A DNA stretch of 64,000 nt. It comes from Streptomyces sp. SID8374. GTDB lineage: Bacteria > Actinomycetota > Actinomycetes > Streptomycetales > Streptomycetaceae. The translations under genes were made by a program, and so were the position numbers. Below, piece by piece: positions 1-9,272 of this stretch. The notes under the pieces are model-generated. The model saw only the letters and a program-made list of their open reading frames with translations, made no database searches and had not been told where the DNA came from. Where the stretch lies: contig NZ_WWGH01000001.1 in the NCBI RefSeq assembly GCF_009865135.1, positions 4,650,001 to 4,714,000 on the forward strand, written 5' to 3'. Within the stretch, counting starts at the first letter, position 1, and each line of letters starts with the position of its first letter.

Positions 1-1646
1 GGCTCCTCCAGGGTGACCGGGTAGACCACGCCGAGCGGTTCGGACTGCTCGGGCTCCCCGAAGGTGATCGCCGGGTCCTCGGTGTGGCGGCGCACCGGCA
101 GTTCGACGAGGCTGCCGTCCGCGTCCAGCGTGAAGCCCGCCGCCGAACCGGCCTGCGGCCAGATCCAGGGCCAGTACGCGGAGGAGATGGCGATCCGGAT
201 GCGGTGGCCGGGCGGGAAGGTGTGGCCGATGCCGTTGAGGTCGAGGACCACGTCCTCGGTCTCGCCGGGGGTCCAGTCGTCGGTGCGGTCGCGGCCGTGC
301 CGGGCGGCGAGGTTGAGGACGCCCCGGGTGACCAGGGTGGAGGAGCCGTCGGGCGCCACGTCGCAGAGCCGGGCGATGGCCTGGCCGCGCGGGACGTCCA
401 TCCGGATGCGGAGCTTGACCCGGGGGCGGCCGAGGATCTCGATCGGCGCCTCCTCGACCGGGAACTCGAACGACACCGACTTCGCGTCCTCGTCCCGCTG
501 GTCCGGCGGCAGGTCGGCGTCGTTGCCGAACGGGAAGAAGCGCCCCGCGTCCAGGCCGGTCTGCTGCGGCGAGGCGACGATCCGCTCGCCGCCCTGGAGC
601 GCGTACGCCACCGGGTTCACGTTCTCCGAAGGCCAGCTCGCGTCCCCGACCCACCGCCCGGGCAGCGTCTCGTACACCGTGGCGGGCGGGTGCGAGCCGC
701 TGATCCAGGACCGCAGCAGCGGCTCCCGCATCACGCCCGTCTCCTTGCCCTTGAGGTGCTGGTCCCACCAGCGCAGCGTCTCCTGGAGGAAGCCGATCGC
801 GGGCCCCGGCGGCAGCCCCCGGTCCGGGTACTGGTGCGACCACGGGCCGATGATCCCGCGCACCTTCCCCGGGTCGAGGTGTTCGACGAGCCGGAGGACG
901 GTGTCGCGGTACGGGTCGTGCCAGCCGCCGACCGCGAGCACGTTCGCCTTGATCGCCCCGTAGTCCTCGCAGACGCTGCCGTGCTTCCAGTAGTCGTCGC
1001 GGCTCTGGTGGGCCAGCCAGGTGTGGATGAAGGGTTCGACCGCCTCCAGCCGCTTCAGCCACATCTCCTTCCACTCGTCGCCGACCTGCGCCGGGTCCGG
1101 CGGGCGGGCGACGAAGGCGAGCATGGTGGCGGCCCAGGCGTGCATGTCGACGGCGAGGACGGAGCCGCCCATGTAGTGGACGTCGTTGTCGTAGCGGTCG
1201 TCGGCCGAGCAGACGGTGACGATCGCCTTCAGCGGCTCGGGGGCGAGCGCGGCGATCTGGAGCGAGTTGAAGCCGCCCCAGGAGATCCCGAACATCCCGA
1301 CCCGGCCCGAGCACCACTCCTGCTGGGCCAGCCAGTGGATGACGGCCACCCCGTCGGCCAGCTCCTGCGCGTCGTACTCGTCGCCCGGCAGCCCCTCGCT
1401 GTTGCCGTGGCCGCGTACGTCGACCCGTACGGAGGCGTAGCCGTGGCCCGCGTACCAGGGGTGGCGCTGCCAGTCGCGGGGAGCGGTCCAGTCGCCGAGG
1501 CGGTAGGGCAGGTACTCCAGCAGCGCGGGGACCGGTTCGTCGGTCAGGGGGCGCCAGATCCGGGCGTAGAGCCGGGTGCCGCCGGGCAGCGGGATGTACA
1601 CGTCCTCGCGGGTGGTCTCGTACGGGAACTCGGTCGTGATGTTCAT
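1..1646 (-). CDS. CocE/NonD family hydrolase (X-Pro dipeptidyl-peptidase type), 3' end outside window
   Basis: Serine hydrolase of the alpha/beta-hydrolase CocE/X-prolyl dipeptidyl-peptidase family, acting on esters or N-terminal peptides; true substrate unknown. The reading frame runs from an ATG at 1646 down off the left edge (about 548 codons visible, family usually 550-670). Visible family features are the N-terminal TTREDVYIPLPGG-type start, an RVDVRGHGNSEG segment forming the oxyanion side, and the nucleophile elbow GISWGG with Ser near residue 122. A jelly-roll C-terminal part (FEFPVEEAPIEILGRP onward) follows. It is read in the same direction as the downstream peptide transporter gene (1701-3200), which lies 54 bp upstream of it, so a peptide-uptake and hydrolysis operon is plausible (inference). 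Confidence 0.85.
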   Translation of the reverse strand, partial: MNITTEFPYETTREDVYIPLPGGTRLYARIWRPLTDEPVPALLEYLPYRLGDWTAPRDWQRHPWYAGHGYASVRVDVRGHGNSEGLPGDEYDAQELADGVAVIHWLAQQEWCSGRVGMFGISWGGFNSLQIAALAPEPLKAIVTVCSADDRYDNDVHYMGGSVLAVDMHAWAATMLAFVARPPDPAQVGDEWKEMWLKRLEAVEPFIHTWLAHQSRDDYWKHGSVCEDYGAIKANVLAVGGWHDPYRDTVLRLVEHLDPGKVRGIIGPWSHQYPDRGLPPGPAIGFLQETLRWWDQHLKGKETGVMREPLLRSWISGSHPPATVYETLPGRWVGDASWPSENVNPVAYALQGGERIVASPQQTGLDAGRFFPFGNDADLPPDQRDEDAKSVSFEFPVEEAPIEILGRPRVKLRIRMDVPRGQAIARLCDVAPDGSSTLVTRGVLNLAARHGRDRTDDWTPGETEDVVLDLNGIGHTFPPGHRIRIAISSAYWPWIWPQAGSAAGFTLDADGSLVELPVRRHTEDPAITFGEPEQSEPLGVVYPVTLEE

Positions 1647-1700
1647 GGGTCACCTCGGTGGGGGACGGGGTGCTCGGGGGCGTACGGCTCGGTGGACGCC

Positions 1701-3200
1701 TCAGTGGACGGGGTGCATCGTGCGCTTCAGCCAGGGCGCGGCGGCGATCATGGCCACCCCGGCCGCCACCGCGATCGCCCCGTTGACGCCGAAGTACGCC
1801 GGGTTGGAGACCTGGCCGTACAGCTTCACGATCTGGGCCTGGATGCCGTTGGCGACGGCCAGGGAGAGGAACCACAGGGCCATCGTCTGGCTGGCGAACG
1901 CCTTCGGGGCGAGCTTGCTGCTGGCGGAGAGGCCGGAGGTCTCCAGGAGTACGTCACCGAGCCCGAGCAGCAGGTAGGAGCCGACGATCCACCAGGCGGC
2001 CATCTTGTACGTGTCGTCCGCGTGCCCGGACGTGGGCAGGACCATCAGCAGGAACGACAGCCCGCCCAGGATCACACCGAAGGCGATCTTGTTGGAGGCG
2101 TGCGGCTGGCGGCGGCCCATCCTGACCCAGGTGGCGGCCACCACCGGCGCGAGCGCCACCTCGAAGGCGCCGAGCGCGGAGGCGTACCAGCTGGCCGGGA
2201 AGGTGAAGCCGAGGACCTCGGTGCGGGCGTTGGTCGAGGCGAGCAGGATCATCGTCGAGTACGCCTGGAACAGGATGAAGTTGAAGACGACGGACCCCAG
2301 GAAGAGCACGACGTACGGCCGCAGCCTGCCGCGCTCCTCCGCGGTGACGCGCGGGCTCCTGAACATCACCACGAAGTACGCGATCGGCGCGATGACCGAG
2401 ACCACCGTGAGCACGTCCACGAACCGGTCGATGGTGAGCCGGCCCGCCAGCGCCAGGGCGGTCGCGACGACGGCGACCAGGACGGCCCCGCCGATGATCA
2501 GCCGCACCGCGCGGCGCATGGCGGCCGGGGCGAGCGCGAATTCGGCGCCCTCCTTGCGTCCGACCAGGTGACGGCGGCCCGCGACGTACTGGATGAGGCC
2601 GAAGGTCATGCCGATCGCGGCGGCCGAGAAGCCCCAGTGCCAGCTGGCATGGTCGCCGAGCCAGCCGGTGATCAGCGGTCCGGCGAAGGCGCCGATGTTG
2701 ATGCCCATGTAGTAGAGGGCGAAGCCGGCGTCGCGCCGCTCGTCCTCGGTGCGGTAGAGCTTGCCGACCATGGAGGCGACGTTGGGTTTGAGCAGGCCCG
2801 TTCCGGCGCTGATCAGGCCGAGCCCGACCCAGGTCATAGCGTCGGTGGGGACGGCCATGGAGTAGTGGCCGCAGGCGATGAGGATGCCGCCGTACAGCAC
2901 GGCCCGGTACGAGCCGAGGATCCGGTCGGCCAGCCAGCCGCCGGCCACGGAGACCAGATAGACGAGGGTCCCGTACGCGGCGGAGACGGAGGCGGCGGTG
3001 CCGGGGTTCATCCCCATGCCGCCGTTGGCCACCTTGTCGGCGAAGAACAGCACCAGGATCGCCTGCATGCCGAGGAACGAGAACCGCTCCCAGACCTCCA
3101 GGCCCGACAGGGTCATCAGACCCCGCGGCTGGCCGAAGAAGGCGCGGTCGTCCTCGGGCGGCGGCTGGGCCGGCTCGGTGTCGGCGGTGGTGTGGGACAA
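1701..3200 (-). CDS. POT/PTR family proton-dependent di/tripeptide transporter
   Basis: Proton-coupled oligopeptide transporter of the inner membrane, 499 residues, about 12-14 predicted hydrophobic helices. The family signature near the N-terminus is clear: FFGQPRGLMTLSGLEVWERFSFLGMQ contains the helix-1 ExWERFS(F/Y) motif, and the PTR2 region with GTGLLKPN and the FALYYMGINIGA stretch follows. I start it at a TTG at 3200 because an AGGAGT ribosome site lies 8 bases upstream and the protein then begins SHTTADTEP directly before the conserved domain; longer starts to 3503 would run through the divergent promoter. It precedes the CocE-type hydrolase on the same strand and faces the polyprenyl synthase gene across a 159 bp promoter region. 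Confidence 0.9.
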   Translation of the reverse strand: MSHTTADTEPAQPPPEDDRAFFGQPRGLMTLSGLEVWERFSFLGMQAILVLFFADKVANGGMGMNPGTAASVSAAYGTLVYLVSVAGGWLADRILGSYRAVLYGGILIACGHYSMAVPTDAMTWVGLGLISAGTGLLKPNVASMVGKLYRTEDERRDAGFALYYMGINIGAFAGPLITGWLGDHASWHWGFSAAAIGMTFGLIQYVAGRRHLVGRKEGAEFALAPAAMRRAVRLIIGGAVLVAVVATALALAGRLTIDRFVDVLTVVSVIAPIAYFVVMFRSPRVTAEERGRLRPYVVLFLGSVVFNFILFQAYSTMILLASTNARTEVLGFTFPASWYASALGAFEVALAPVVAATWVRMGRRQPHASNKIAFGVILGGLSFLLMVLPTSGHADDTYKMAAWWIVGSYLLLGLGDVLLETSGLSASSKLAPKAFASQTMALWFLSLAVANGIQAQIVKLYGQVSNPAYFGVNGAIAVAAGVAMIAAAPWLKRTMHPVH

Positions 3201-3359
3201 AGCGGAGACTCCTGATCGTATGAGCTGATCCCGAACATACCGGCGGTGGTGGGAAGCCGCCCACGGTGATCCATACGAGACCGGATACGCTGAAGTCGAT
3301 TCGAGACTCAGCGACACATCGACAATGAGTGTGATCGTCAGCAGACAGGAGATGCCCTC

Positions 3360-4370
3360 GTGACCGTCGTCGGGCCGTTCGGACTGCACGTGCGGGACCA
3401 GGCTCTTGAGGCCGACGTCCAGACGGGCCTGGCCGCTGTCGAAGCGGGGCTGCTCGAAGCCACCAAGAGCGATGTGCCCTTCATCACGGAGGCCGCCCAG
3501 CACCTGGTGCGGGCGGGGGGCAAGCGGTTCCGCCCGTTGCTGGTCATGCTCGCGTCACAGTTCGGTGACCCGGACGCGCCGGGTGTCGTCCCCTCGGCCG
3601 TCGTCGTGGAGCTGACCCACCTGGCCACGCTGTACCACGACGACGTGATGGACGAGGCCGACGTACGCCGCGGGGTGGAGAGCGCCAACACCCGCTGGGG
3701 CAACTCGGTGGCCGTCCTCACCGGCGACTTCCTGTTCGCCCGCGCCTCCCACATCCTGGCCGACCTCGGCCCCGAGGCCGTACGCATCCAGGCCGAGGCA
3801 TTCGAGCGGCTGGTCACCGGCCAGATCCTGGAGACCGCGGGCCCGCGCGACGGCCGCGACCCGGTCGACCACTACCTGGACGTGCTCAGCGGCAAGACCG
3901 GCTCGCTGGTCGCCGTCTCCGGCCGGTTCGGCGCGCTGATGGCCGGGGCCGACGAGCGGACCGTGGACATCCTCACGCAGTACGGGGAGCGGCTCGGCAT
4001 CGCCTTCCAGCTCGCCGACGACGTCCTCGACATCGCCTCCGACACCCATGAGTCCGGCAAGACCCCCGGCACCGACCTGCGCGAAGGCATCCCCACCCTC
4101 CCGGTGCTGCGGCTGCGCGCCCAGGCGGCGGCCGACGGCAAGCCCGACGACGTGGAGCTCGTGGAGCTGCTGGACGGCGACCTCGGCGACGACGACACCC
4201 TTGCCGAGGCGCTGCGCCGACTGCGCGCCCACCCGGCGCTGGAGCAGGCCCGCCAGGACACCGTCCGCTACGCCCAGGAGGCGCGCGCCACGCTGGCGCC
4301 GCTGCCCGAGGGGTACGCGAAGTCCGCGCTGGAAGAGCTGTGCGACGCCGTGGTGCACCGCGCGGGCTGA
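3360..4370 (+). CDS. Long-chain all-trans polyprenyl diphosphate synthase
   Basis: Elongates FPP/GGPP with isopentenyl diphosphate, most likely giving the nonaprenyl-type side chain of menaquinone. 336 residues, normal length. First aspartate-rich motif DDVMD at residues 94-98, second motif DDVLD at 220-224, and the IPP-binding GGKRFRP at 53-59 are all intact. Residues just before the first motif are Ala-Thr-Leu-Tyr-His, so the -4/-5 positions are small, which in this family predicts long-chain products. GTG start at 3360 with AGGAG about 9 bases upstream. It is monocistronic by spacing and divergent from the peptide transporter. It could also supply GGPP-like precursors to the terpene genes 6 kb away, but nothing in the sequence links them. 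Confidence 0.88.
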   Translation: MTVVGPFGLHVRDQALEADVQTGLAAVEAGLLEATKSDVPFITEAAQHLVRAGGKRFRPLLVMLASQFGDPDAPGVVPSAVVVELTHLATLYHDDVMDEADVRRGVESANTRWGNSVAVLTGDFLFARASHILADLGPEAVRIQAEAFERLVTGQILETAGPRDGRDPVDHYLDVLSGKTGSLVAVSGRFGALMAGADERTVDILTQYGERLGIAFQLADDVLDIASDTHESGKTPGTDLREGIPTLPVLRLRAQAAADGKPDDVELVELLDGDLGDDDTLAEALRRLRAHPALEQARQDTVRYAQEARATLAPLPEGYAKSALEELCDAVVHRAG

Positions 4371-4622
4371 GAGCACAGGCGCCGCGTTCCCCTGGTTGAC
4401 GACACGTCATCCAATAGGGCTCTACCCCTACGGGATGGCTGATGTACCCCGTCCGGTTGTCATACCGGAGCAGTAGTCGGGTTGATCCCCCGGGCTGACG
4501 CTTCAGGCCGCCCGATTTGGTCAGATGGATACCAACCACTCCTGACCACATCGGGTGAGCATGGCGGCAGGGAGTGGACGAGCAACCGGACGGAAGCCGC
4601 CGACCACGGAGGTAGGGCACAC

Positions 4623-5873
4623 ATGGCACCGAACGACAGCGCAGAGACCACCGGCGAGGCCACGGGCACTGTCGTGGGCCGCCGGAAGGCGGCGCGCTAC
4701 ATCGTCCCCGTCGCGGTCGCGGGGGTGGCGGCGGCGACCATCGGACTCGTCCCGGCGCTCGCCAACTCCGGCGACCCGGACCTGCCGAAGATCAGCGCAC
4801 AGGAACTCATCGAGAAGATCGCCGCTTCCGACGAGGAGCAGCTCTCCGGAACCTTCAAGATCAGCACGGACCTCGGTCTGCCCCTCGACGGCCTCGCGGG
4901 CTCGTTCCTGCCCGGCGCCGACGGCGACGGCAAGGGCACCGCGGCGCCGCAGGACAAGCTCATGGAGCTGACGTCCGGCACGCACACGCTGCGGGTGGCC
5001 GTCGACGGCCCGGAGAAGCAGCGGCTCTCCATCCTCGGCAAGGCCTCCGAGTACAGCGTCATCCACAACCAGGGCGAGGTCTGGGCGTACGACTCGAAGT
5101 CCGACGAGGTCTACCACGCCGAGGCCCCCGAGGGCGCGGGCGGCGCGAAGGAGTCCCCGAAGGCTCCCAAGGGCGCCCCCGCCACCCCGAAGGACTTCGC
5201 CGAGCAGGCGCTCGCGGCGGTCGGCGACACCACGTCGGTCACCGTGGACGGCACCGCGCAGGTGGCGGGCCGTGACGCGTACCAGCTGGTCATCAAGCCG
5301 AAGCAGGACGGCTCCACGGTCGGTTCGGTGCGGATCGCGGTGGACGCGGAGAACGGCGTACCGCTGAAGTTCACGCTGGCCGCGGCGAGCGGCGGCAAGG
5401 CCGTGGTCGACGCGGGCTTCACCAAGGTGGACTTCGCCAAGCCCGCCGCCTCCTCGTTCGACTTCACCCCGCCCAAGGGCGCCAAGGTGACGGAGGCCGA
5501 CGAGCTGGAGACCGGCAAGGACGGGAAGGGCGCGGACCGGAAGGCGCTCCCGGAGCAGTTCTCCGGGCAGATCCCGGGCCTGGAAGGGCTCGCGGGCTCC
5601 GAGGGCGTCAACGTCATCGGCGAGGGCTGGACGTCGATCGCCGCCATCGAGATCCCGGGCGGCAAGGGCCTGCCAACGGCCGGTTCGGGCGACGTCCCGG
5701 CGGAGGCCCAGGGCTTCCTGGACGCGCTCGGCGACAAGGTCACCGGGAAGTTCGGCTCGGGCACGGTCTTCAAGACCCGCCTCGTCAACGCCCTGCTGAC
5801 GGACGACGGCAAGGTATATGTCGGAGCGGTGACGAAGGACGCGCTGGTACGGGCGGCCGACGGCGCCAAGTAG
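4623..5873 (+). CDS. LolA-like secreted/membrane-anchored protein (LolA/DUF2092-type)
   Basis: 416-residue protein with an N-terminal positively charged stretch (GRRKAARY) and one hydrophobic segment at about residues 20-45, then an extracytoplasmic domain that resembles the LolA/LppX half-barrel fold: repeated strands such as SGTFKISTDLGLP and VRIAVDAENGVPLKF (typical of LolA/DUF2092 proteins). Role is unproven; in Streptomyces such a protein is usually encoded next to an ABC exporter, as here (6143-8015). ATG at 4623 chosen because GGAGG lies 13-17 bases upstream and upstream codons to 4482 look like untranslated leader. Acidic, Lys- and Gly-rich linkers (residues 185-205, 290-320) are likely disordered. 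Confidence 0.75.
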   Translation: MAPNDSAETTGEATGTVVGRRKAARYIVPVAVAGVAAATIGLVPALANSGDPDLPKISAQELIEKIAASDEEQLSGTFKISTDLGLPLDGLAGSFLPGADGDGKGTAAPQDKLMELTSGTHTLRVAVDGPEKQRLSILGKASEYSVIHNQGEVWAYDSKSDEVYHAEAPEGAGGAKESPKAPKGAPATPKDFAEQALAAVGDTTSVTVDGTAQVAGRDAYQLVIKPKQDGSTVGSVRIAVDAENGVPLKFTLAAASGGKAVVDAGFTKVDFAKPAASSFDFTPPKGAKVTEADELETGKDGKGADRKALPEQFSGQIPGLEGLAGSEGVNVIGEGWTSIAAIEIPGGKGLPTAGSGDVPAEAQGFLDALGDKVTGKFGSGTVFKTRLVNALLTDDGKVYVGAVTKDALVRAADGAK

Positions 5874-5879
5874 GCCTAC

Positions 5880-6064
5880 GGGTCACGTAGGTATCCCGGG
5901 GTCACGCGGACCTTCGGGGTCACGTAGGTATCCCGGGGTCACGTAGGCCTTCGGGGTCACGTAGGTCACCGGGGCCACGTAGGTCACCGGGGCCACGTAG
6001 GCCTCCTGGGCCACGTAGACCTTCGGGGTCGTACGCCTTCGGGGTCGTAGGCCTTCCGGGTCCT
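5880..6064. repeat. Degenerate 18-bp tandem repeat, about 10 units
   Basis: Head-to-tail units close to GGGTCACGTAGGTCACCG fill the gap between the LolA-like gene and the ABC transporter genes. Around ten copies can be laid out; the first eight are 18-19 bp and the last two shorten to 16 bp. They create spurious reading frames on the minus strand (repeated DPEGL/GPGDL peptides). No hairpin-forming arm or known element (REP, CRISPR) is evident. Confidence 0.85.
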
Positions 6065-6142
6065 CCCTGGCCGTTCCGCCCCGCCGTGCATCCGCGCGGT
6101 GGGGCGGAACGGCCCCCGCATGTGCTGAGAGGTGCGACCGGC

Positions 6143-7129
6143 ATGACGGACACAGCGGCGGCGGCCCCGCCGCGCACGGCCCCGGGCCCCGCCGCCCCGG
6201 TGATCGAGACCCACGGCCTGACCAAGCGCTACCGGGGCGGTCACCTGGCGGTCGACGGCCTCGACCTCACCGTCCCCGGCGGCAGCGTCTTCGGCTTCCT
6301 CGGCCCCAACGGCTCCGGCAAGACCACCACCATCCGGATGCTCATGGGTCTCATCGACCCCACCTCCGGCACGGCCAGGGTCCTCGGCCACCCGATGCCC
6401 CAGGCCGCCCGTACGGTCCTCCCGGAGGTCGGCGCGCTGATCGAGGGGCCCGCGCTGTACGGCTACCTGAGCGGCCGCGACAACCTCCTGCGGTACGACA
6501 GGGCCGACCCCACCGCCGACCCGCGCACCCGCCGGGCCCGCGTCGCCCACGCCCTGGACCGGGTCGGCCTCGCCGCCGCTTCGGCCAAGAAGGCGAAGGC
6601 GTACTCCCTCGGCATGAAACAGCGCCTCGGGCTCGCCGCCGCCCTGCTCCGGCCCCGGCGCCTGCTCGTCCTGGACGAGCCGACCAACGGCCTCGACCCG
6701 CAGGGCATGCGGGAGATCCGCTCCCTGGTCCGGGAGCTGGCGGCCGAGGGGACCACGGTGTTCCTCTCCTCGCACCTGCTGGACGAGATCGAACAGGTCT
6801 GCACGCACGCGGCGGTGATGGCCCGCGGCCGGCTGCTGGCCCAGGGCCCGGTCGCCGAACTCGCCGCGAGGACCCGTGGCCGGCTCGCCGTGACGACCCC
6901 TGACCCGGCCGACGCCGCCCGCATCCTCGGCGAGCACGGCCTCACCGGCCTGAACGTGGCCGCCGACCGGCTGACCGCCGACGCCCCGCCCACCGCCGTG
7001 GACCTCGCGGACCTCAACGCGGCGCTGGTGGGCGGCGGGGTGCGGGTGCGGTCGTTCGGGATCGAGGGCGGGTCGCTGGAGGACGCGTTCGTGGCACTGA
7101 CGGGAGAGGGATTCGATGTCGCAGGCTGA
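6143..7129 (+). CDS. ABC transporter ATP-binding protein
   Basis: 328-residue nucleotide-binding subunit of a two-gene ABC exporter. Walker A GPNGSGKT at residues 54-61, signature SLGMKQR, Walker B LLVLDEPTNGLDP and the switch His in SSHLLDE are intact. The family is the CcmA/BcrA-like group that pairs with ABC-2 permeases for drug, lipid or peptide export. ATG at 6143 has AGAGGT upstream; an earlier in-frame ATG at 6086 would translate the repeat flank. The 3' end overlaps the permease start by 14 bases, so the two are translationally coupled. Confidence 0.92.
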   Translation: MTDTAAAAPPRTAPGPAAPVIETHGLTKRYRGGHLAVDGLDLTVPGGSVFGFLGPNGSGKTTTIRMLMGLIDPTSGTARVLGHPMPQAARTVLPEVGALIEGPALYGYLSGRDNLLRYDRADPTADPRTRRARVAHALDRVGLAAASAKKAKAYSLGMKQRLGLAAALLRPRRLLVLDEPTNGLDPQGMREIRSLVRELAAEGTTVFLSSHLLDEIEQVCTHAAVMARGRLLAQGPVAELAARTRGRLAVTTPDPADAARILGEHGLTGLNVAADRLTADAPPTAVDLADLNAALVGGGVRVRSFGIEGGSLEDAFVALTGEGFDVAG

Positions 7130-8015
7130 GACCCACATGGCTCCGGAAAGCATCGGGCCCCGCCCCCGCAACCCCCTCTGGACGCTCGGAATCCTGCGCT
7201 CCGAGGTCACCACCATGCTCCGCCGCCACCGCACCTACGCGCTCCTCGCGGTGCTCGCCGCCGTCCCCGTACTCATCGGGATCGCGGTCCGCATCGAGAC
7301 GGGCGGCGGAGGCAAATCCGGGAGCGGCCCGGACGGCGGGGGAGGCCCGGCGTTCCTGACGCAGGTGACCAACAACGGCCTCTTCCTGGTTTTCGCCGCC
7401 CTCGCCGCCACGCTCCCGGTCTTCCTCCCGATGGCCGTCGGGGTCATCGCGGGCGACGCGATCGCGGGGGAGGCGAGCGCCGGGACCCTGCGCTATCTGC
7501 TGGTCGCCCCGGCGGGCCGGACCCGGCTGCTTCTGGCCAAATACGCCTCGGTCCTCACCTTCTGCCTGGTCGCGACGTTCGTGGTGGCGGCCTCGGCGCT
7601 GGCGGTGGGGGCGCTGCTCTTCCCGGTGGGGGAGGTCACGACGATCTCCGGGACCCGGATCAGCTTCGGCGAGGGATTGGTGCGGGCCGGGCTGACGGCG
7701 GTGGTGGTGGCGGCCTCGCTGGTGGGGTTCGCCGCGCTCGGGCTGTTCGTCTCGACGCTGACCAACAGCGGGATCGGGGCGATGGCGGCGACGGTCGGGC
7801 TGCTGATCACGGTGCAGATTCTGGACAGCATCCCGCAGCTGAGCGCCGTCCACCCCTACCTGTTCTCCCACTACTGGATGTCGTTCGCGGACGTCCTGCG
7901 GGAGCCGGTCCACTGGGAGGAGCTGAGCAAGAACTTCCAGCTCCAGGGCCTGTACGCGGCGGTGTTCGGCTCGGCGGCCTGGGCCCGCTTCACGGCGAAG
8001 GACATCACGGCCTGA
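7116..8015 (+). CDS. ABC-2 type transporter permease
   Basis: 299-residue integral membrane partner of the preceding ATPase. Six hydrophobic segments: about residues 43-62, 95-120, 140-165, 180-205, 215-235 and a shorter one near the C-terminus, with a Gly-rich extracytoplasmic loop (residues 63-80) after helix 1. It begins inside the ATPase gene (ATG at 7116, ATPase stop at 7129). No substrate can be inferred; with the LolA-like gene upstream the set resembles a conserved Streptomyces export cassette. Confidence 0.88.
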   Translation: MSQAETHMAPESIGPRPRNPLWTLGILRSEVTTMLRRHRTYALLAVLAAVPVLIGIAVRIETGGGGKSGSGPDGGGGPAFLTQVTNNGLFLVFAALAATLPVFLPMAVGVIAGDAIAGEASAGTLRYLLVAPAGRTRLLLAKYASVLTFCLVATFVVAASALAVGALLFPVGEVTTISGTRISFGEGLVRAGLTAVVVAASLVGFAALGLFVSTLTNSGIGAMAATVGLLITVQILDSIPQLSAVHPYLFSHYWMSFADVLREPVHWEELSKNFQLQGLYAAVFGSAAWARFTAKDITA

Positions 8016-8231
8016 GCGGGCGAACGAGGTCGTCTCCTGGCCGGATCGGATCGGTGAGCGGTCGTCCATGCCGTCGGCCGGGCGAGCCGTCCCCCGATCG
8101 GCTCGTCGCGGCACGAACGGCACGAACGGTGCGGAGGGTGGGAACGACACGACACGGTACGTTCCGTTTCCGCTTGGGTATTGTTCGGCCTATGACGACG
8201 ACCTGTCAATAAGGAATGGCTCAAACCGTCC

Positions 8232-8237
8232 TATGCT
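8232..8237 (+). promoter_or_regulatory. Putative -10 (TATGCT) giving a leaderless tetR transcript
   Basis: TATGCT ends 6 bases before the ATG of the TetR gene at 8244 and no Shine-Dalgarno sequence is present, so transcription would begin at or beside the start codon. No convincing -35 element is visible at 16-18 bp. Confidence 0.35.
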
Positions 8238-8243
8238 CACCGG

Positions 8244-8834
8244 ATGATCACACCGCCCAGTAGCCTGCGTCGCAGCGAAAGAGCACGCCGCGCGACGTTG
8301 CAGGCAGCCCTCGACCTCTGCACGGAGAAGGGGTACGGGCGCGTGACGATAGAGGCCATCGCGGCCCGCGCCGGGGTGAGCAAGAAGACGATCTACCGCT
8401 GGTGGCCGTCAAAAGGGGCGGTCCTGCTGGAGGCGTTCACGGACGCCCTGGTGGACGCCACGCCGTTCGTGGACACGGGCGACATCGGCGCCGACCTGCG
8501 CACCCACGTGGCGGGCGCGGTCAAGCTCCTCACCGTGCCGCCCTTCGGCCCGGCCTACGCGGGCATCCTCTCCGAACTCCACCGCGACGACGTCCTCGCC
8601 CAGGCGCTGAGGGACCAGTTGGTCGACCCGCGCGTCGAGGAGGCGGTGGCCCGGCTGCGCGCCGCCCAGGACCAGGGCCAGATCCCGCCGGGCGCGAACC
8701 TCCTGCTGGCCGTGGAGATGCTGTACGGCCCCGTCTACTACCGCCACGTCCTGCGCAAGCCGGTCCAGGACGAGGAGATGATCGCCGACCTGGTGGCCCA
8801 TGTGCTGCGGGCGGTGGGGGCGCCGGGGTACTAG
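8244..8834 (+). CDS. TetR/AcrR family transcriptional regulator
   Basis: 196 residues. N-terminal TetR helix-turn-helix at about 15-60: ATLQAALDLCTEKGYGRVTIEAI then ARAGVSKKTIYRWWPSKGAVLLEAF, a textbook TetR_N match including the YRWWPSK recognition-helix end. The C-terminal ligand-binding part belongs to the TetR_C_11-like group (PFGPAYAGILSELHRDD). Target unknown; the ABC exporter lies directly upstream on the same strand and is a candidate. Its stop codon TAG (8832-8834) coincides with the breakpoint of the kinase remnant on the other strand. Confidence 0.9.
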   Translation: MITPPSSLRRSERARRATLQAALDLCTEKGYGRVTIEAIAARAGVSKKTIYRWWPSKGAVLLEAFTDALVDATPFVDTGDIGADLRTHVAGAVKLLTVPPFGPAYAGILSELHRDDVLAQALRDQLVDPRVEEAVARLRAAQDQGQIPPGANLLLAVEMLYGPVYYRHVLRKPVQDEEMIADLVAHVLRAVGAPGY

Positions 8835-9272
8835 GGCCTGCTCGGGCGCCAGGAACCCCGGCGTCCCGAAGGCCGTGCCGGTGGTCGTGAGGCGGGTCGA
8901 TTCCAGCGCCCGCGCGATGCCGAAGTCCAGGACCCGAGGCCCGTCCGGGGCCATGACGATGCTGCCGGGCTTCAGGTCGCGGTGGACCAGGCCGCAGCCG
9001 TGGATCGCCGCGAGCGCCTCGGCGAGCGCCGCCCCCAGCTGCCGCAGCCGCGCCTCGCCCATCGGCCCCTCGGCCTCCAGCAGCGCGGCGAGAGTGGGCC
9101 CGGGAACGTACGCCGTGGCCAGCCAGGGCGCCGGAGCCGCCGGGTCCGCGTCCACCACGGGGGCCGTGTGGAAGCCGCCCACGCTCCGGGCCGCCGCGAC
9201 CTCCGCGCGGAACCGCTCCCGGAAGTGCGGGTCGCTCGCGAGCTCAGGACGCGCCACCTTCAGCGGCAGCCC
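8832..9272 (-). pseudogene. Remnant of a serine/threonine protein kinase
   Basis: Minus-strand frame without start or stop of its own that encodes the middle of a Hanks-type kinase: LKVARPELASDP and FRERFRAEV of the N-lobe, then HRDLKPGSI (catalytic loop), LDFGIAR (metal site) and GTPGFLAPEQA (activation segment/APE). The Gly-rich loop and the beta3 lysine region are broken at about 9270, and the C-lobe stops at the tetR stop codon. Roughly 145 codons remain of a domain that needs about 260. Both ends are abrupt junctions, so this is a deletion relic and not a gene. Confidence 0.8.

Noticed and set aside
84..3215. Very long plus-strand frames opposite the hydrolase and transporter (and similar frames opposite most genes)
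   Set aside because: Arg/Pro/Gly/Val-rich translation without domains; typical antisense shadow of high-GC coding sequence.
5920..6225. Minus-strand peptide with repeated DPEGL/GPGDL units
   Set aside because: Produced by the 18-bp DNA repeat; no start context and no domain.
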